Positions 47,126-58,114 of a stretch of 64,000 bases of DNA are shown here, one piece after another; positions within the stretch are counted from its first letter, which is position 1; the number at the start of each line of letters is the position of its first letter. The notes beneath the pieces are model-generated. The model did not search any database and was not told the origin of the DNA. It worked only from the letters and a program-made list of their open reading frames with translations. Source of the stretch: Xiphophorus maculatus (Eukaryota; Chordata; Actinopteri; Cyprinodontiformes; Poeciliidae); contig NC_036454.1 of NCBI RefSeq assembly GCF_002775205.1, forward strand, positions 6,081,882 through 6,145,881, given 5' to 3'. The position numbers were made by a program, and so were the translations under genes.

Positions 47126-47779
47126 GAGATTCCCTATGTGCGAGATCAAGAAATTCCTTTTAATACCTTGAGAAAATAACAACCTTTAAGCATATATTAA
47201 AAGTTATTTTCATTAAGCCCATGTTTCGATATTAGAAATGTTTTTCTTCTCATAAATAAATGTCATATTTGTAAGACAAACACATCATAATGCACAAATG
47301 AAAGCTTATTTGTGTATTAATATTTAATAAAAACATCAGTCTATGCTTGATCAATTTATATATAGTGTCTCACTTTGTGTATTGAATTATTGAAATAAAT
47401 GAAGTTGACTTGTAAATATTAAAATTTACTGAATGGAATGGAACTGCATGTATTAATGTATCCCATCCTAGATGAGATAATGATAGAGACTTGCTCCAGT
47501 TTCTCTTTTTTTACAGCTAAAATTATTATTTTGAATGTGCTAAAACTATAAATAAAACAACAAAATAAATGTTGCATTTGCCTGTCTTTCTCCTAAATCA
47601 ATTTTCCTAAATCCTTTATTCATTTAAAACTGTCAGAATAATCAGCTAACGTTTTATTTAAATTTTAAGAATACATTTGAGACCAGTCAACACATTTTTA
47701 GGCTTTATTACACGAACAAACTCTAAATGTTTTAAAATTTGACCTCGTGTGGAAATTATATTTTATTTTGGAAATCCAA

Positions 47780-48123
47780 AGCGGAAGTGGCTGTACTTAG
47801 TTCACCCAGCTTGCCTAGCGGCTCGGTTGAGCGCGGTAGCTGTCAGATAGCGGAGCCAGTCTGACAGAGAAAGACCCACACCGCCCGCTTCGTCTTTCTA
47901 CAACCACTCCGTCTCTCTGCGCCTCTTTATAGGCTTTTTCCACCGCTCCAACGGCCGGCTAGCTGCTGGGCGGACCCGCGTTGGTATTTTATTTTTTTTT
48001 TTACATTTTTTTACACCGTTTTTCGCACGAGCTGAGGGTAAATTCTTTCGGAGTTGATCCAGGAGAAAGAAGCGAAAGAAACCGAGAGAGAGCGAGCGAG
48101 AGAAAGACAGACAGGGGAGAGCC
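47780..48123 (+). promoter_or_regulatory. camk2d: CpG-rich promoter and 5' UTR of the CaMKII gene
   Basis: GC-rich, CpG-containing sequence begins abruptly near 47780 (GGAAGTGGC) and runs into exon 1. GAGAGAGCGAGCGAGAG purine runs precede the start codon, whose context GAGCCATGG is a strong Kozak match. No TATA box is evident. Confidence 0.6.
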
Positions 48124-48296
48124 ATGGCCACGACAACCTGTACGCGATTCACGGACGAGTATCAGCTGTACGAGGAGCTGGGGAAGTGAGTATCTGTGGT
48201 GTCAGGGTGTCTGAGTCGGTGGCGGGGCTGTTTGCTGTGCAGGGAGGCTCGGACAGGCGACAGCAGCAAGGCTGCAGAGTTGAAGCGGGCCAGCGG

Positions 48297-48331
<35 letters not shown>

Positions 48332-51300
48332 CGTGTATGTGCGTGTGCGCCCTTTTTCGGTACGTCAGCTTTCAAACTACTCGGCTCCCTGCCACGCTTT
48401 TGAGTGTGATTTCGTATTGTTATTACAAATTAAATTCAATAAGTTTTGGCATATTTATATAGCACGCAGGTTTTCTATTTATGGGTTTATTTCACAAGGA
48501 CATAAAAATAAAAGCAGGGAAATTGTTGTGGTGAATGCATTTCCACATGTGATGAGGCAAAAACTGCGGTTTGCAGAAAATATGTTTTTCTAAGTTTGTG
48601 TGCCCTTCGCGCAGAGCGGGGATTTGTTGATATGCAGGGAAAAAAAGATCTGCTACAGCTGCAAGCATGGCGGTTTTTATGGCTTCTGTAATTATAGGGA
48701 ATTTCTGTATAAATAATAAACCAATAAGATAATTCATATGCGTTGGGAAGGTTTGAAGTTATTCTATTATTTCTGCAGCTTTCATAGACCTTTGCTTGAG
48801 GGACAAATCTTTAAAAAAGGATTTTTGTTGCAATTAACAAAAGCAAGGCATCAAGGTATATCACCAAATGTGAAGACTTGAAACACAAAATTTTCTACTG
48901 CTTTATCTGCCATCTAATTGGTTATTGTATGTTAATTTTCCTACAACAGCGCTGTTGTATCTCATTACCCCTTTCTCTAAAAGACTGCAGTAGTGACAGA
49001 TTGCAATCTGCACTTAAGTCGGAAGCAAAATCTAAAGCATAAAATACTACAAACAAAACGTCAAAGTATTGCTAATTTCTCTAAAATTGAGCTTGAGTCA
49101 AGCAAATAGTTTCAGAAAAGTTACAACATGCTCATATTCATCAACCTTTTCTACTTTCTGCAATTTCATATTTTGCCTTATTTGAGATTTAAGATGCTTA
49201 GTATTTTATGTCTGTGTAGAATTACATTAAATTTTTTGTGTTTTTTTTTATTCCCGATTTCTGTTGTTATGGTGACAATATTGAGACTTTACCATTGTTT
49301 CAGCGTTTATCTCCACTTTGATCCTTCAGGATCCACTTTGGCAGTCATCGACTTTCATCAGTCCATCTTTATATTGCTGCGTCTCACTTCTTCACTTGTT
49401 GCACTTTGAACAAATAAATTCTAGGTCCAGTGAAATATCAACAACAAATCTACAGTTTACCTTTTTACTGCACTCCTACTGGAGCGCATGTGAGCTTAGC
49501 CTCTGCTTTATTATTTGCACTTCCTGCAAATAAATGGTTTAGTATTAGTAATCCACACATGAAATCCACCCGACTTTAAAACTTTATGTTCAAAGATTTA
49601 ATTCTTGAATAGTTGAACTGTTTTCCCATGAAGTCTCAGGATAATGTGAGAGCTTTTGTTTTAAGGTATTCATGCCCTTTCAGTTTTTTGTAGAAGCAGT
49701 TTGAGTATTAAAAAATCTATACAAAATAAAAACATTTTGGACAATAGGGGAAAAATTCTCCAGCAGAATTTTTCCCTTTAACCTTGAAGCATATGGCTGA
49801 GGATGGATATATGCTGCAGTTTGTCCATGGAGAGCTTTAAATTCAGCAGTAAAATGTTAGTTTCTGCGTAAACTGTAGCCATTAAAGGCAGGGCTGACTC
49901 ACACCAATACTCAGAGAGTTTCAATGACCAAACTGGAATCTTAGCTCAGCCTTTCAAAATCCCACCGAGTTAAAACGAAAGCTTTACCTTCAATAAAAGC
50001 TTTAGCTTGTAAAAGGTTTTTTGCAATAGTAAATAGTTTACAGAACAACCAGAACAAGAACCAACCATCTCAGAGACAGTTTCTACCCGATAGCAATAAC
50101 AAAACTAAATGCAATCAAAAACAACCATTAATCATCATAAATGATGTATGTGAGAATGTGGCTGTTCTTATTTTTTTGCCAGTTGTTTGTTGATTCTTGC
50201 GTTGTGTGTGAATTGTGAGACAGTGATTTTTTGTTTTTGGGCATGTGCACCGACTGATGGCACCCTTTGAATTTCGTTGTCCTTGTGACAATGACAATAA
50301 AGATTTATCTTATCTTATCTTATCTTATCTTGTCTTATCTTATCTTATCTTATCTTATCTTATCTTATCTTAGTTTGTCTAAGTCAAAATGAGAACCAAG
50401 CGTCACCCTCTAGCCTTTAATGTGGCCAAGAGGCTGAAGCCTACCCAGATTTATACGGCAAGATGCAATTAGCACTGAAAAATGTGCTTCTGGAGTAATT
50501 CGATCTCTCAGTCATCTGCATGAAGAGATTTCCTACAGATTGAACCTTAAGGGAGCATGTTAATGGAGAATAAAACAGAACCTTGGGGAACCACAAGAGA
50601 TGGGCGCTGAGGGAGAAACAGGGTGACAGAAACTTGCTGCTAGTAAAGTAAACCTTAAAATATTGGGATATTAAGCTATATCAAAGGCAGTTTTACAGTC
50701 CGAAACAAGAATAATTGTTGATATTTTCAGAATCAGTGACTACAAAAGACGTTTATATAAAATAATCTGGTTATATCTAAAAATAGTTCCGGAGAAAAAC
50801 ACAAAAAAGTATTTTCTCTCTGGATACATGTTGATGCAAGTTTTGAATCATTTTCAACATCATAATTAGATGGCAGGAGAATTAGTAACGCTTTAATTTT
50901 CTTTATGCCAGTAAGAATCTAAGCTAGTTTTTGTTATTGCAAATGTTTCAGACTCACTTCAGGCATCTGGTGTGCCCCACAGATATAATATTTTAGTTAT
51001 TTTTCTTGTCATTTGACAAACATAAATAGTTTTGTCCACCAGTGTGACTTCATGCACACAACCTGGGGATAATAACACTTTCTCTGCTGCAAAGCTTGCT
51101 CCTCTCCCAGGAGCAATAACTCTGGTTGCTGGGAATGTTTCTTATTCTTCAGGTTTGTCTCTTGAATAAAAATAAAAAAATATAACCTATTAGTCGGGCT
51201 TTGATCTTCTGTGAGTGACACTAATCCTGCTCTACAAGTCGTCTTTTACAAATGATTATAATTACTCATCCTGTCACATCCATCTCAGAGGAAGGAGTTC

Positions 51301-54300
51301 AGGTGCAAGTGGCTTGGCCTTGAGATAATAATGCTATCCATGACTCTGTAATACTAATCCTAAGCATCTGAGGAGAGATAATTATTGTGTTCTCACCTTT
51401 GGCGGCTGTTTCTTCCTTTGTGGGACTTGTGACATTTAAGCTTCGTGACTTTGTGCGCCTATTACAGATAATATCAGCCTTGGCGGTCGACAAGCAGCTC
51501 CTCTTTAACACAAATTGGCATAAACAAACTCTTAAAACAGTTGTTAGTAAGCATGTTCTTTGATCTTCTCTGTGCCGTGGCTTTCATTATAGGTTTTTAC
51601 AGTGAATTCTGCAGCTAATATAACGAGTTTTCACTTTAAAACAACACTGGTTATCATTTAGATTTTGTCAAACGACTTTTATTGTGAAACATTTGTGCGC
51701 TGCTCTGCTGGTGGTTTTTCTTCCATAAAAAGTAGATTTTTATCTCTGTCATATTTGAAGGTTATGTGCAGATTTACATGTTGTGCACTTTGTAATTAGA
51801 GATTCTCCGACCAAGATTTTACATTCTGAGTATGATGACACGTAGATATGCAGCAGGTTCTTGTTTTATATTTCAAGAAAAAGGAAGAAATTACTAATTA
51901 TCCAAATTTGTCTATCTGTTTTGCTGATTTCTGATTTTCACTACTTGATTTTATTCACCATCATGCACTTTGTTGCCTTTTTTTAAACGTGCTATCTATA
52001 ATTCAATAATGTCTATGTCAATAATATAATTGACATAGACTAGGGTGGCAATAACAACAAAAAGTTACACTATGCACAAGTAAGTCATATTTTTAAGGAT
52101 TATTTTTAATAATCACTACCTACATTAGTTTCAGTTGATCCAAAATGTTAATAAACCTCAAACAGGAATGTTTAAAAAAATAAAAGTGACATTTTGGGAT
52201 TTTTAGGAGAATATCTTAATGTATGCAATTATTGAGCAACTATTATCCATCAAATTTTTATTTTTATCTTCATATGTTTAAGTGAGAGTGATAAACAAAA
52301 ATCACTTTACAATAATCATTTCATGTGATATGTTTTTTATCTTTACTGGCTAGCCAGACAGAGGAGAACTTGGATGCATAAAAACCATCACCTTTCTGAA
52401 AGATGTTGACTTTTTCCAGTAACTCTGTTTGAAGGAAATGTCTTTTAAAACATGGGAGTTGATTATGAGCCCATCTTCAACCCAAAAAAGTTTAACCAGG
52501 TCATCTTTAATAATACCAGTGCATACCAGTATGCCACTTTCACCGTGCTGGTGTCTGATCCACGCATGGGACCGTCCATCTGGTCCTTCAAGAATCCCTC
52601 TCATTTCATCAGTCAATAAAACCTTTGGAAAATCTATCTTCAGGTATTTCTTGGCCCAGTCTGGCCAGTACAGTTTATGTGTCTTGTTCAGTGATGGTCC
52701 GGTTTCAGCATTCCTTACTTTGGCCATGTCTCTGCGCTCTGGACATCTTGTACTTCTAGGAACTCCAGGTAGGCTGCAGTTATGGAATATGGCAGAACTG
52801 GAAGATAATGGCTTCCTGGTAGCGTCACGCTTGATTCTTCTCACACCCTTGGCAGTTAATTCATGTCTTTTTCACCAACCATTGATCTCTGAAGGCATAT
52901 GTTTGTTCCTTAACATATACAGTAGATTTGAGGTTACATCTCTTGAGTTTGTGTCCCCGGAGTCAAAATAAGACCTCATTCATTACCTTTTTTCTATATT
53001 GTGGAAATACTTATGATGCATATAACAGACAATAGAAAGCTGCTTGATCAGGATGGAAAATTACTGCAAAATATAAGTAATTGTAGTACTGTTTATCTTT
53101 TAAAAATATATTTTGCACTGATTACAATTAATTTTAATGTTGCTCTAAAACCTCAGAAACCAATGGTCTAAGTTGTTGTTTTGTGGTTTGAGCTATTTTT
53201 TTCTTTGTTAGTTTCTGTAAGTGTTATCAGTAAAGATTATTTATGATTGAATGCAGTTTTTATTTGCTGTCTTTGAGTGCAATTGCATTTCTTATGGTAG
53301 TTATGAAGTAGCACATTTAATACTGTTTTTTAGTAATTATTCATGTTCTTTTCAATATTTTGTTTAACTGCAGAGTTATTGAATATCTGTTTAATTCAAA
53401 GCAGCTTATGTGTTTGTAATAATAATTAATGCTATCTGACAGAAGACTTTCAGTCCTCTGCATTGCCTCGTCTGAGTTTCAGTCCATCTGGTCCCAGAGC
53501 TTTCACCTTTGACCTTGTTGGTCTGGAAGCGAAACCCAGTGTCACAGTTCAACCTTTCACTGTCAACACCCACTGGAAGCCAGACCGGCCAGATTGATCC
53601 GAGCCAGCCGAGGCTGAGAAGTTATTTAGAGACTTGAGAGTTTGCTGTGCAGCTTTTAGAGCAACACAACTCATATTCAGCATTTTTAAATTATTCTATA
53701 TGACTAAATTCATATTAAATTAAATTTTCTGCAGAAATAGGCTCTTTGAATACGTCAAATATTACGTTTGAGTTGTTTGCTCTTTTATTTGCCCTTGTAG
53801 TTTCACAGTAGAAATGTTTGTTTCTTTCCCTGCACGTCTCACCATCCACATGTGAGCACATTATCTAGAACATGCTGACTGGCTCTGAGGCTCCTCATGG
53901 GAGCTTATTAAGCAGATAAATCTGGACAGCTTGGTCTTTAAATGTAGCTTTCCACAGTTACATTTGAGGAATATTAAGCCTGCTTGTAGCTCCAGTAAAT
54001 CATCAGTCGTATGTATTAACATGAGTAGTCTCAGCAAAAACTGGAGTCATTACGCCAGCTAAGGCTCTGAAGAAGTTGCATGTAAGCAAAAGTTTGATAA
54101 ACAGAAGAGATTTCCTGATGGACATAAATATTATATGAGCTGTTGCTAAAAATCTGAAAATATCTTCCTTAAAGTAATAAGAATATATTTTGTTTGTTGT
54201 TTGCAGGGGAGCGTTTTCAGTGGTGCGCAGATGTGTGAAGCTGTCAACAGGGCAGGAATATGCCGCTAAAATAATCAACACCAAAAAGTTGTCTGCAAGA

Positions 54301-54301
54301 G
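48124..54301 (+). CDS. camk2d: Calcium/calmodulin-dependent kinase II (delta type), first two coding exons; 3' partial
   Basis: Exon 1 (48124-48185) encodes [20 protein letters not shown] plus part of the next codon, and ends AA/GTGAGT in phase 2. Exon 2 (54207-54301, 95 nt) follows TTTGCAG and continues [20 protein letters not shown] to KKLSAR, ending G/GTAAGA in phase 1. Together they are the CaMKII N-terminus, with the glycine-rich ATP loop ([10 protein letters not shown]) and the ATP-binding lysine in EYAAKII. CaMKII is a dodecameric Ser/Thr kinase that decodes Ca2+ signals and autophosphorylates. Residues such as KLSTGQ and YEELGK fit fish delta paralogues better than alpha, beta or gamma. 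Which delta copy cannot be decided from 53 residues. The third exon (DHQKLEREA) is not in the window, so intron 2 exceeds 9.6 kb. Confidence 0.93.
48299..48350. repeat. GT dinucleotide repeat
   Basis: About 13 GT units followed by imperfect GCGTGTATGTGCGTGTGCG, within 120 bp of the exon 1 donor. Confidence 0.92.
50030..50371 (+). mobile_element. 5'-truncated LINE 3' end with an ATCTT tail
   Basis: Begins with a LINE C-terminus ([20 protein letters not shown], near 50061-50120). A 3' UTR ending GTGACAATGACAATAAAGAT follows, then about 14 ATCTT units, one of them altered to GTCTT. Same general group as the two LINEs at 7-10.8 kb but a different tail unit. Confidence 0.85.
52009..52039. repeat. 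Short perfect palindrome
   Basis: GTCTATGTCAAT and its reverse complement ATTGACATAGAC surround about 6 AT-rich bases. In CaMKII intron 1. Function unknown. Confidence 0.8.
52350..52990 (-). mobile_element. Tc1/mariner-superfamily transposase relic
   Basis: A 164-codon minus-strand frame (52350-52844) reads [39 protein letters not shown] and [14 protein letters not shown]. This corresponds to the central part of a fish mariner-type transposase, including the first catalytic Asp region (TDE). The second catalytic block (FMHDNAPSH in relatives) is damaged and the C-terminus is missing. Upstream similarity ([10 protein letters not shown]) reaches only part of the DNA-binding region. Inactive. 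Confidence 0.75.
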
Positions 54302-55616
54302 GTAAGAACTTATTTCATTGTTTAGTTCGACATGCAATCCCTGGATATTGTTATGCAGTCAGAACACTATGCATCCTGTAGTTGGGATTTTCCTGGTGGT
54401 AAATGTAGAGGCTGCATGAAGTCCACAGCTCTGGTATAGCTCTGAAAGCTCTGCAGTCACAGCCAGCAAAGAGAGAGAAAAGGACTCACAAATTAACGGC
54501 TCGAGAAGATTGTGGTAGAAAAGTGATGTGAAAAGAAAACCACTTACTTCGTCCCAAAAAGCTTCACAAAATGTAAAAACTTCCCATAATCTGTGGATAG
54601 TGCCCCAGATTTCTTTCTGTTCTCTGAAGTTTTTCTTTACTTTTGTTGCTTTTGTAGGGATTTAGTCAGTTTAAACACTGTGGTAGTTAATCATTCAAAT
54701 AGCAAAATGCCACTCAAATCCACATGTCTGTAACCTGTGGATAATTACTGTGAGTAAACTTCACTTGATGCTGAATGCTGCCAGTTTCTATGGGACCAGG
54801 GCGCCTCTCTGTTTGAATACAAGAAACTTTAGCTCCTGAATACTGGATGTAATATGCTTAAATAAGTTGGGGAGTAAAAATGGATGCAAATTCAAAGTCT
54901 GAACAAAAAAACTTTACATTATGTTTTCTTCATTAAAGGCCGTCAATACATTCCAAGAGATCAAATAAAGTAATCAGTAAGAGTTGAATCATTTATGGAC
55001 TGTAATCCTGCCTAAAGGTAAACATTAGATTTCAGTTTTTGGTGTTTTTTTCAGTCAGTTTGACCTTGCCTCCATTTTGAAATGGTCTTTTACGAGCCCT
55101 ATAACAATATTTTTAGAAACATTGTCGCTGAACTGTTTGGAATATTGACAGGAAAGACGTTGAGGAACCCTGGAAACTGGTTCCAAACTGGAAGGTTGTG
55201 TTTTCCTTTGATAAGGAACATGTAACTTTTTGAAAACAATGATTTTGTAGCCCCACTCCTAACAAAACCCTGAAGTTTTGCTTCAGCTTGATACTCCACA
55301 TCTACTTCTCTGTTGTATTTATGTGGTTGTATTATAATGCCAAATACAGGCTGTAGTTACATTTGGGTTGGTGTTGATATTTCTGGTCTGCATGGAGGCA
55401 TTTCTAGAATTGATGATTCTATTATTGATTCTAAAAATGTAGGATTCAAATAAATTTCCTGCTCTAGTCAACCGTATGTTTAAGTTTAAGCTGAAGTCTT
55501 ACTAAAAACCTTACATATTTCTGATCCCCTTCAGTTAAAAGGATGTTCCGCGAAGGATTATTATAGTGTAGAAAAAGTTTCTTTGTCACTCTCAGGCCCT
55601 TTGCCGTTAAGTAATC

Positions 55617-56212
55617 GTCTGGGTGTTTTCATACCTGATAGACCAGTTCGATAGAGGACCAAAATTGCAACATTTGTTACATTTTCAGCTGCTGCGGTTG
55701 GCTTTTATGTTGTGCTATGTCAAAGATACCAACTAGTTGAAAAAGCTGTTCCCCTCTTTGCCTGTGGTGGCGCTGCAACAAGAACCACTAAAGGACGTGA
55801 CACAAAAACCTCTGAAGAAGACACTGAGCGTAACGTCTTTCCTCACAAAATGTAAACAATAACGGAGTAGTGTCAGATTTTAGCGGTTTCGTTTTTGTCT
55901 TTGGCAAAACGAGCCATTTCTCCCTTTAGTGTTAGACTTGTGGTTTTTGTGGTTGTGTTTACCCAAAATGCCCTGCGCTGCTGTCCACTTCCTGTCTTTT
56001 AGAGTTGTCTCCGGTCTGTTTAGTGTTCACATATAAGCATTTGTACCGCACCAGAGTTCACTTCAACCAAACTAAGACCGAGTATTTTTAGGCGGACCAG
56101 AGTTTACTTTTTAAAATTTTGCATTCACACCTCCCCAAAAGAACCAAACTTTCTAGACAAATGAACTAGAGTTTGAATAAATAAATAAACTAGATAGGAC
56201 TGGTGTGAGCAC
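55617..56212 (+). mobile_element. MITE copy A (GGGTGTTTTCA family)
   Basis: The left end GGGTGTTTTCATACC and right end GGTGTGAGCACCC are inverted equivalents. The body contains AAAATTGCAACATTTGTTAC, ATTTTCAGCTGCTGC and TACCCAAAATGCCCTGCGC. Copy B lies at about 62340-62873 in the opposite orientation. No coding frame. Confidence 0.8.
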
Positions 56213-57010
56213 CCTATCTCTTAGAAAGAGAGCATTAATCTGTAATTAATATCTAAATCCATGAAAAACATAATTCTCCACATAATTTTTTTTTACTGTA
56301 TATTACTAGGATATTGCTCACATTAAACAGGCATAAAGTCCTACTTGTAAAGGACGCTGTGCTCAGGCAGTAAAGCCCGGTTTAGGCAGCACTGTGACAT
56401 AAACCCGTCCTGCTCCACTGCAGTCACTGTTGTTCCTCACACCAACACTCGCCCGGTGTAAATCTCCTGCTGCCTCTGCAGCCCGCAACCGGAGACCCAG
56501 AGCCACGGCTGTGTCAGGTGGCACCCCACTGACAATACACTGCTACATACACACACACCCCATGCACACCCCCACACAAATGTCTTGTGCATGTGTGTAA
56601 ATGTAGAGTGTGGTCTAAGAGGCATTTTAACAGGGGTAGAATGTCTGCTCATATCTGTTTGTGTCTGTCAGTTAACCTTTTACTGTGGGTATTAATTTCC
56701 TCTGGAAACAATTGCTCAGATGTCATTAAATCCACGCAGACAGATTTATGAAAGTACTCTCTGATAGCAATGACAATTCACCACAGAGGTGAGGCTGTCA
56801 GGGATAATTGTTAAAAATTCAAAAGATCAGACTACTTACACCATAAAGCAATACATTTCTCACCTTTAGCATGCTAACGCTAATAAGCTTTGTAATGTTA
56901 ATGCTTAAAGCAAATTAATGCAGATTCTGAAGCAGAGTCAGAAAACAGAAAAAACTTAAGATAATTTATGAATATTAACGGAAATCAAAGATGTCTTTTT
57001 TGTTATAAGC

Positions 57011-57240
57011 TCTTAGAATAGTGATGTCCAAACTTTTTGACATGGAGGCCAAAACGCCAAGTTGAAAATACTCTGGTTGCCACGGATTGCAAAACTTTTT
57101 TAGTTTTTCTGCTTTTACCTGCTCAACAATTTTATTAATCAAATAAATGTTATTTAACGAAATAAGAAAAGGAATCAGATTTCTGTAGATAAGGCATCTG
57201 TAAATCACTGTAGGTTTACAACATAAAAAGGGTCTTGCAG
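57011..57240 (+). mobile_element. Partial hAT-like element
   Basis: GTGATGTCCAAACTTTTTGA followed by CTGCTCAACAATTTTATTAA resembles the left part of the element at 62000-63029 (GGGGTGTCCAAA, CTACTCAACAATAAACC). The right end is not found. Confidence 0.55.
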
Positions 57241-57588
57241 ATTTGCTAGATTAAACAAAAACAGCAAACCATATCCTACATTTTACAGGTTGACAATCTC
57301 TTTCTAGATTTTTAAAAAATATCTTTTCAGCAACAAGAACAAGATATGGAATATTCTTGCTTTATTTTTCCAAGTTTATTAAATGGTTGTACCAGCTCTG
57401 CATTTTATAAAAAGTTACAAGATTGTCATCGTCCCCTTTACTATTAAAATATATTAAATTCAAAGCAAAAATCTGGTCGAATGTTTTGTGTTGATGAAGC
57501 AGATGAAGCTGAAACTGCTATCTCAGTTTTGGGTAAAACAAATGTACAGACAGAGGTTTTCTTTTTTATCTTAAATGCAAAAGTTCTA

Positions 57589-57592
57589 TATG

Positions 57593-57616
<24 letters not shown>
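57589..57616. repeat. TA dinucleotide repeat
   Basis: About 12 TA units followed by a T-run. Confidence 0.9.
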
Positions 57617-57623
<7 letters not shown>

Positions 57624-57714
57624 TTCTTCAGTTTTGGCTTACATGCTGCTCTGAGTATGTTCTTCTTTCATCTTTTGAGTCTATATATTTCAGTTAACAA
57701 TTACTAAGTTTGTT

Positions 57715-57775
57715 AACAATTACTTGAATAATTCATTCATCACAATTAATCCGATTAATTGTTTCAGCCCTAGAT
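57715..57775. repeat. End fragment of the ATTAATCGATTA-type element
   Basis: CACAATTAATCCGATTAATT followed by GTTTCAGCCCTA matches the right end of the element at 39041-39461. Confidence 0.5.
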
Positions 57776-57865
57776 ACAAGCCATATCAAATCAGTGCATC
57801 TCCACTAACACACACAGTGTGACATCAGCTTTTCTCTAGCAATAAATGACTGAGGATTGTATATA

Positions 57866-58114
57866 CAGCTCTGGAAAAAAATAAGAGACCACTTAAAATG
57901 ATCAGTTTCTCTAACTTTACTTTTTATAGGTATATGTTTGAGTAAAATGAACATTATTCTTTTATTCTACAAACTATTGAAAATGGGAAATGGTGAAAAT
58001 TACAAAAAAGATGCAGTGCTTTCAGAACTCAAATAGAAATCAATATTTGGTGGAATAACCATTAGAGTTTCAACGGGGTTCAGTGCAGTGGACTCTTAAT
58101 TTTTTCCAGAGCTG
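57866..58114. mobile_element. Tc1/mariner-type MITE
   Basis: Inverted ends CAGCTCTGGAAAAAA and TTTTTTCCAGAGCTG, each flanked by TA (57864-57865 and 58115-58116). Just inside the left end is TAAGAGACCACTT. About 250 bp, no transposase. A common fish element type. Confidence 0.9.

Larger units (their letters stand above)
48186..54206 (+). other. camk2d: CaMKII intron 1
   Basis: A 6-kb intron. It contains a GT microsatellite, a LINE 3' end, a short palindrome near 52009 and a mariner-type transposase relic, each listed separately. I see no other coding exon. Confidence 0.85.

Noticed and set aside
47898-48593. Open frames on both strands around CaMKII exon 1, up to 179 codons
   Set aside because: They are out of frame with the conserved kinase N-terminus and run through the purine-rich 5' UTR and the GT repeat.
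52429-52971. 180-codon plus-strand frame
   Set aside because: It is the antisense of the mariner-type transposase relic, whose motifs read on the minus strand.
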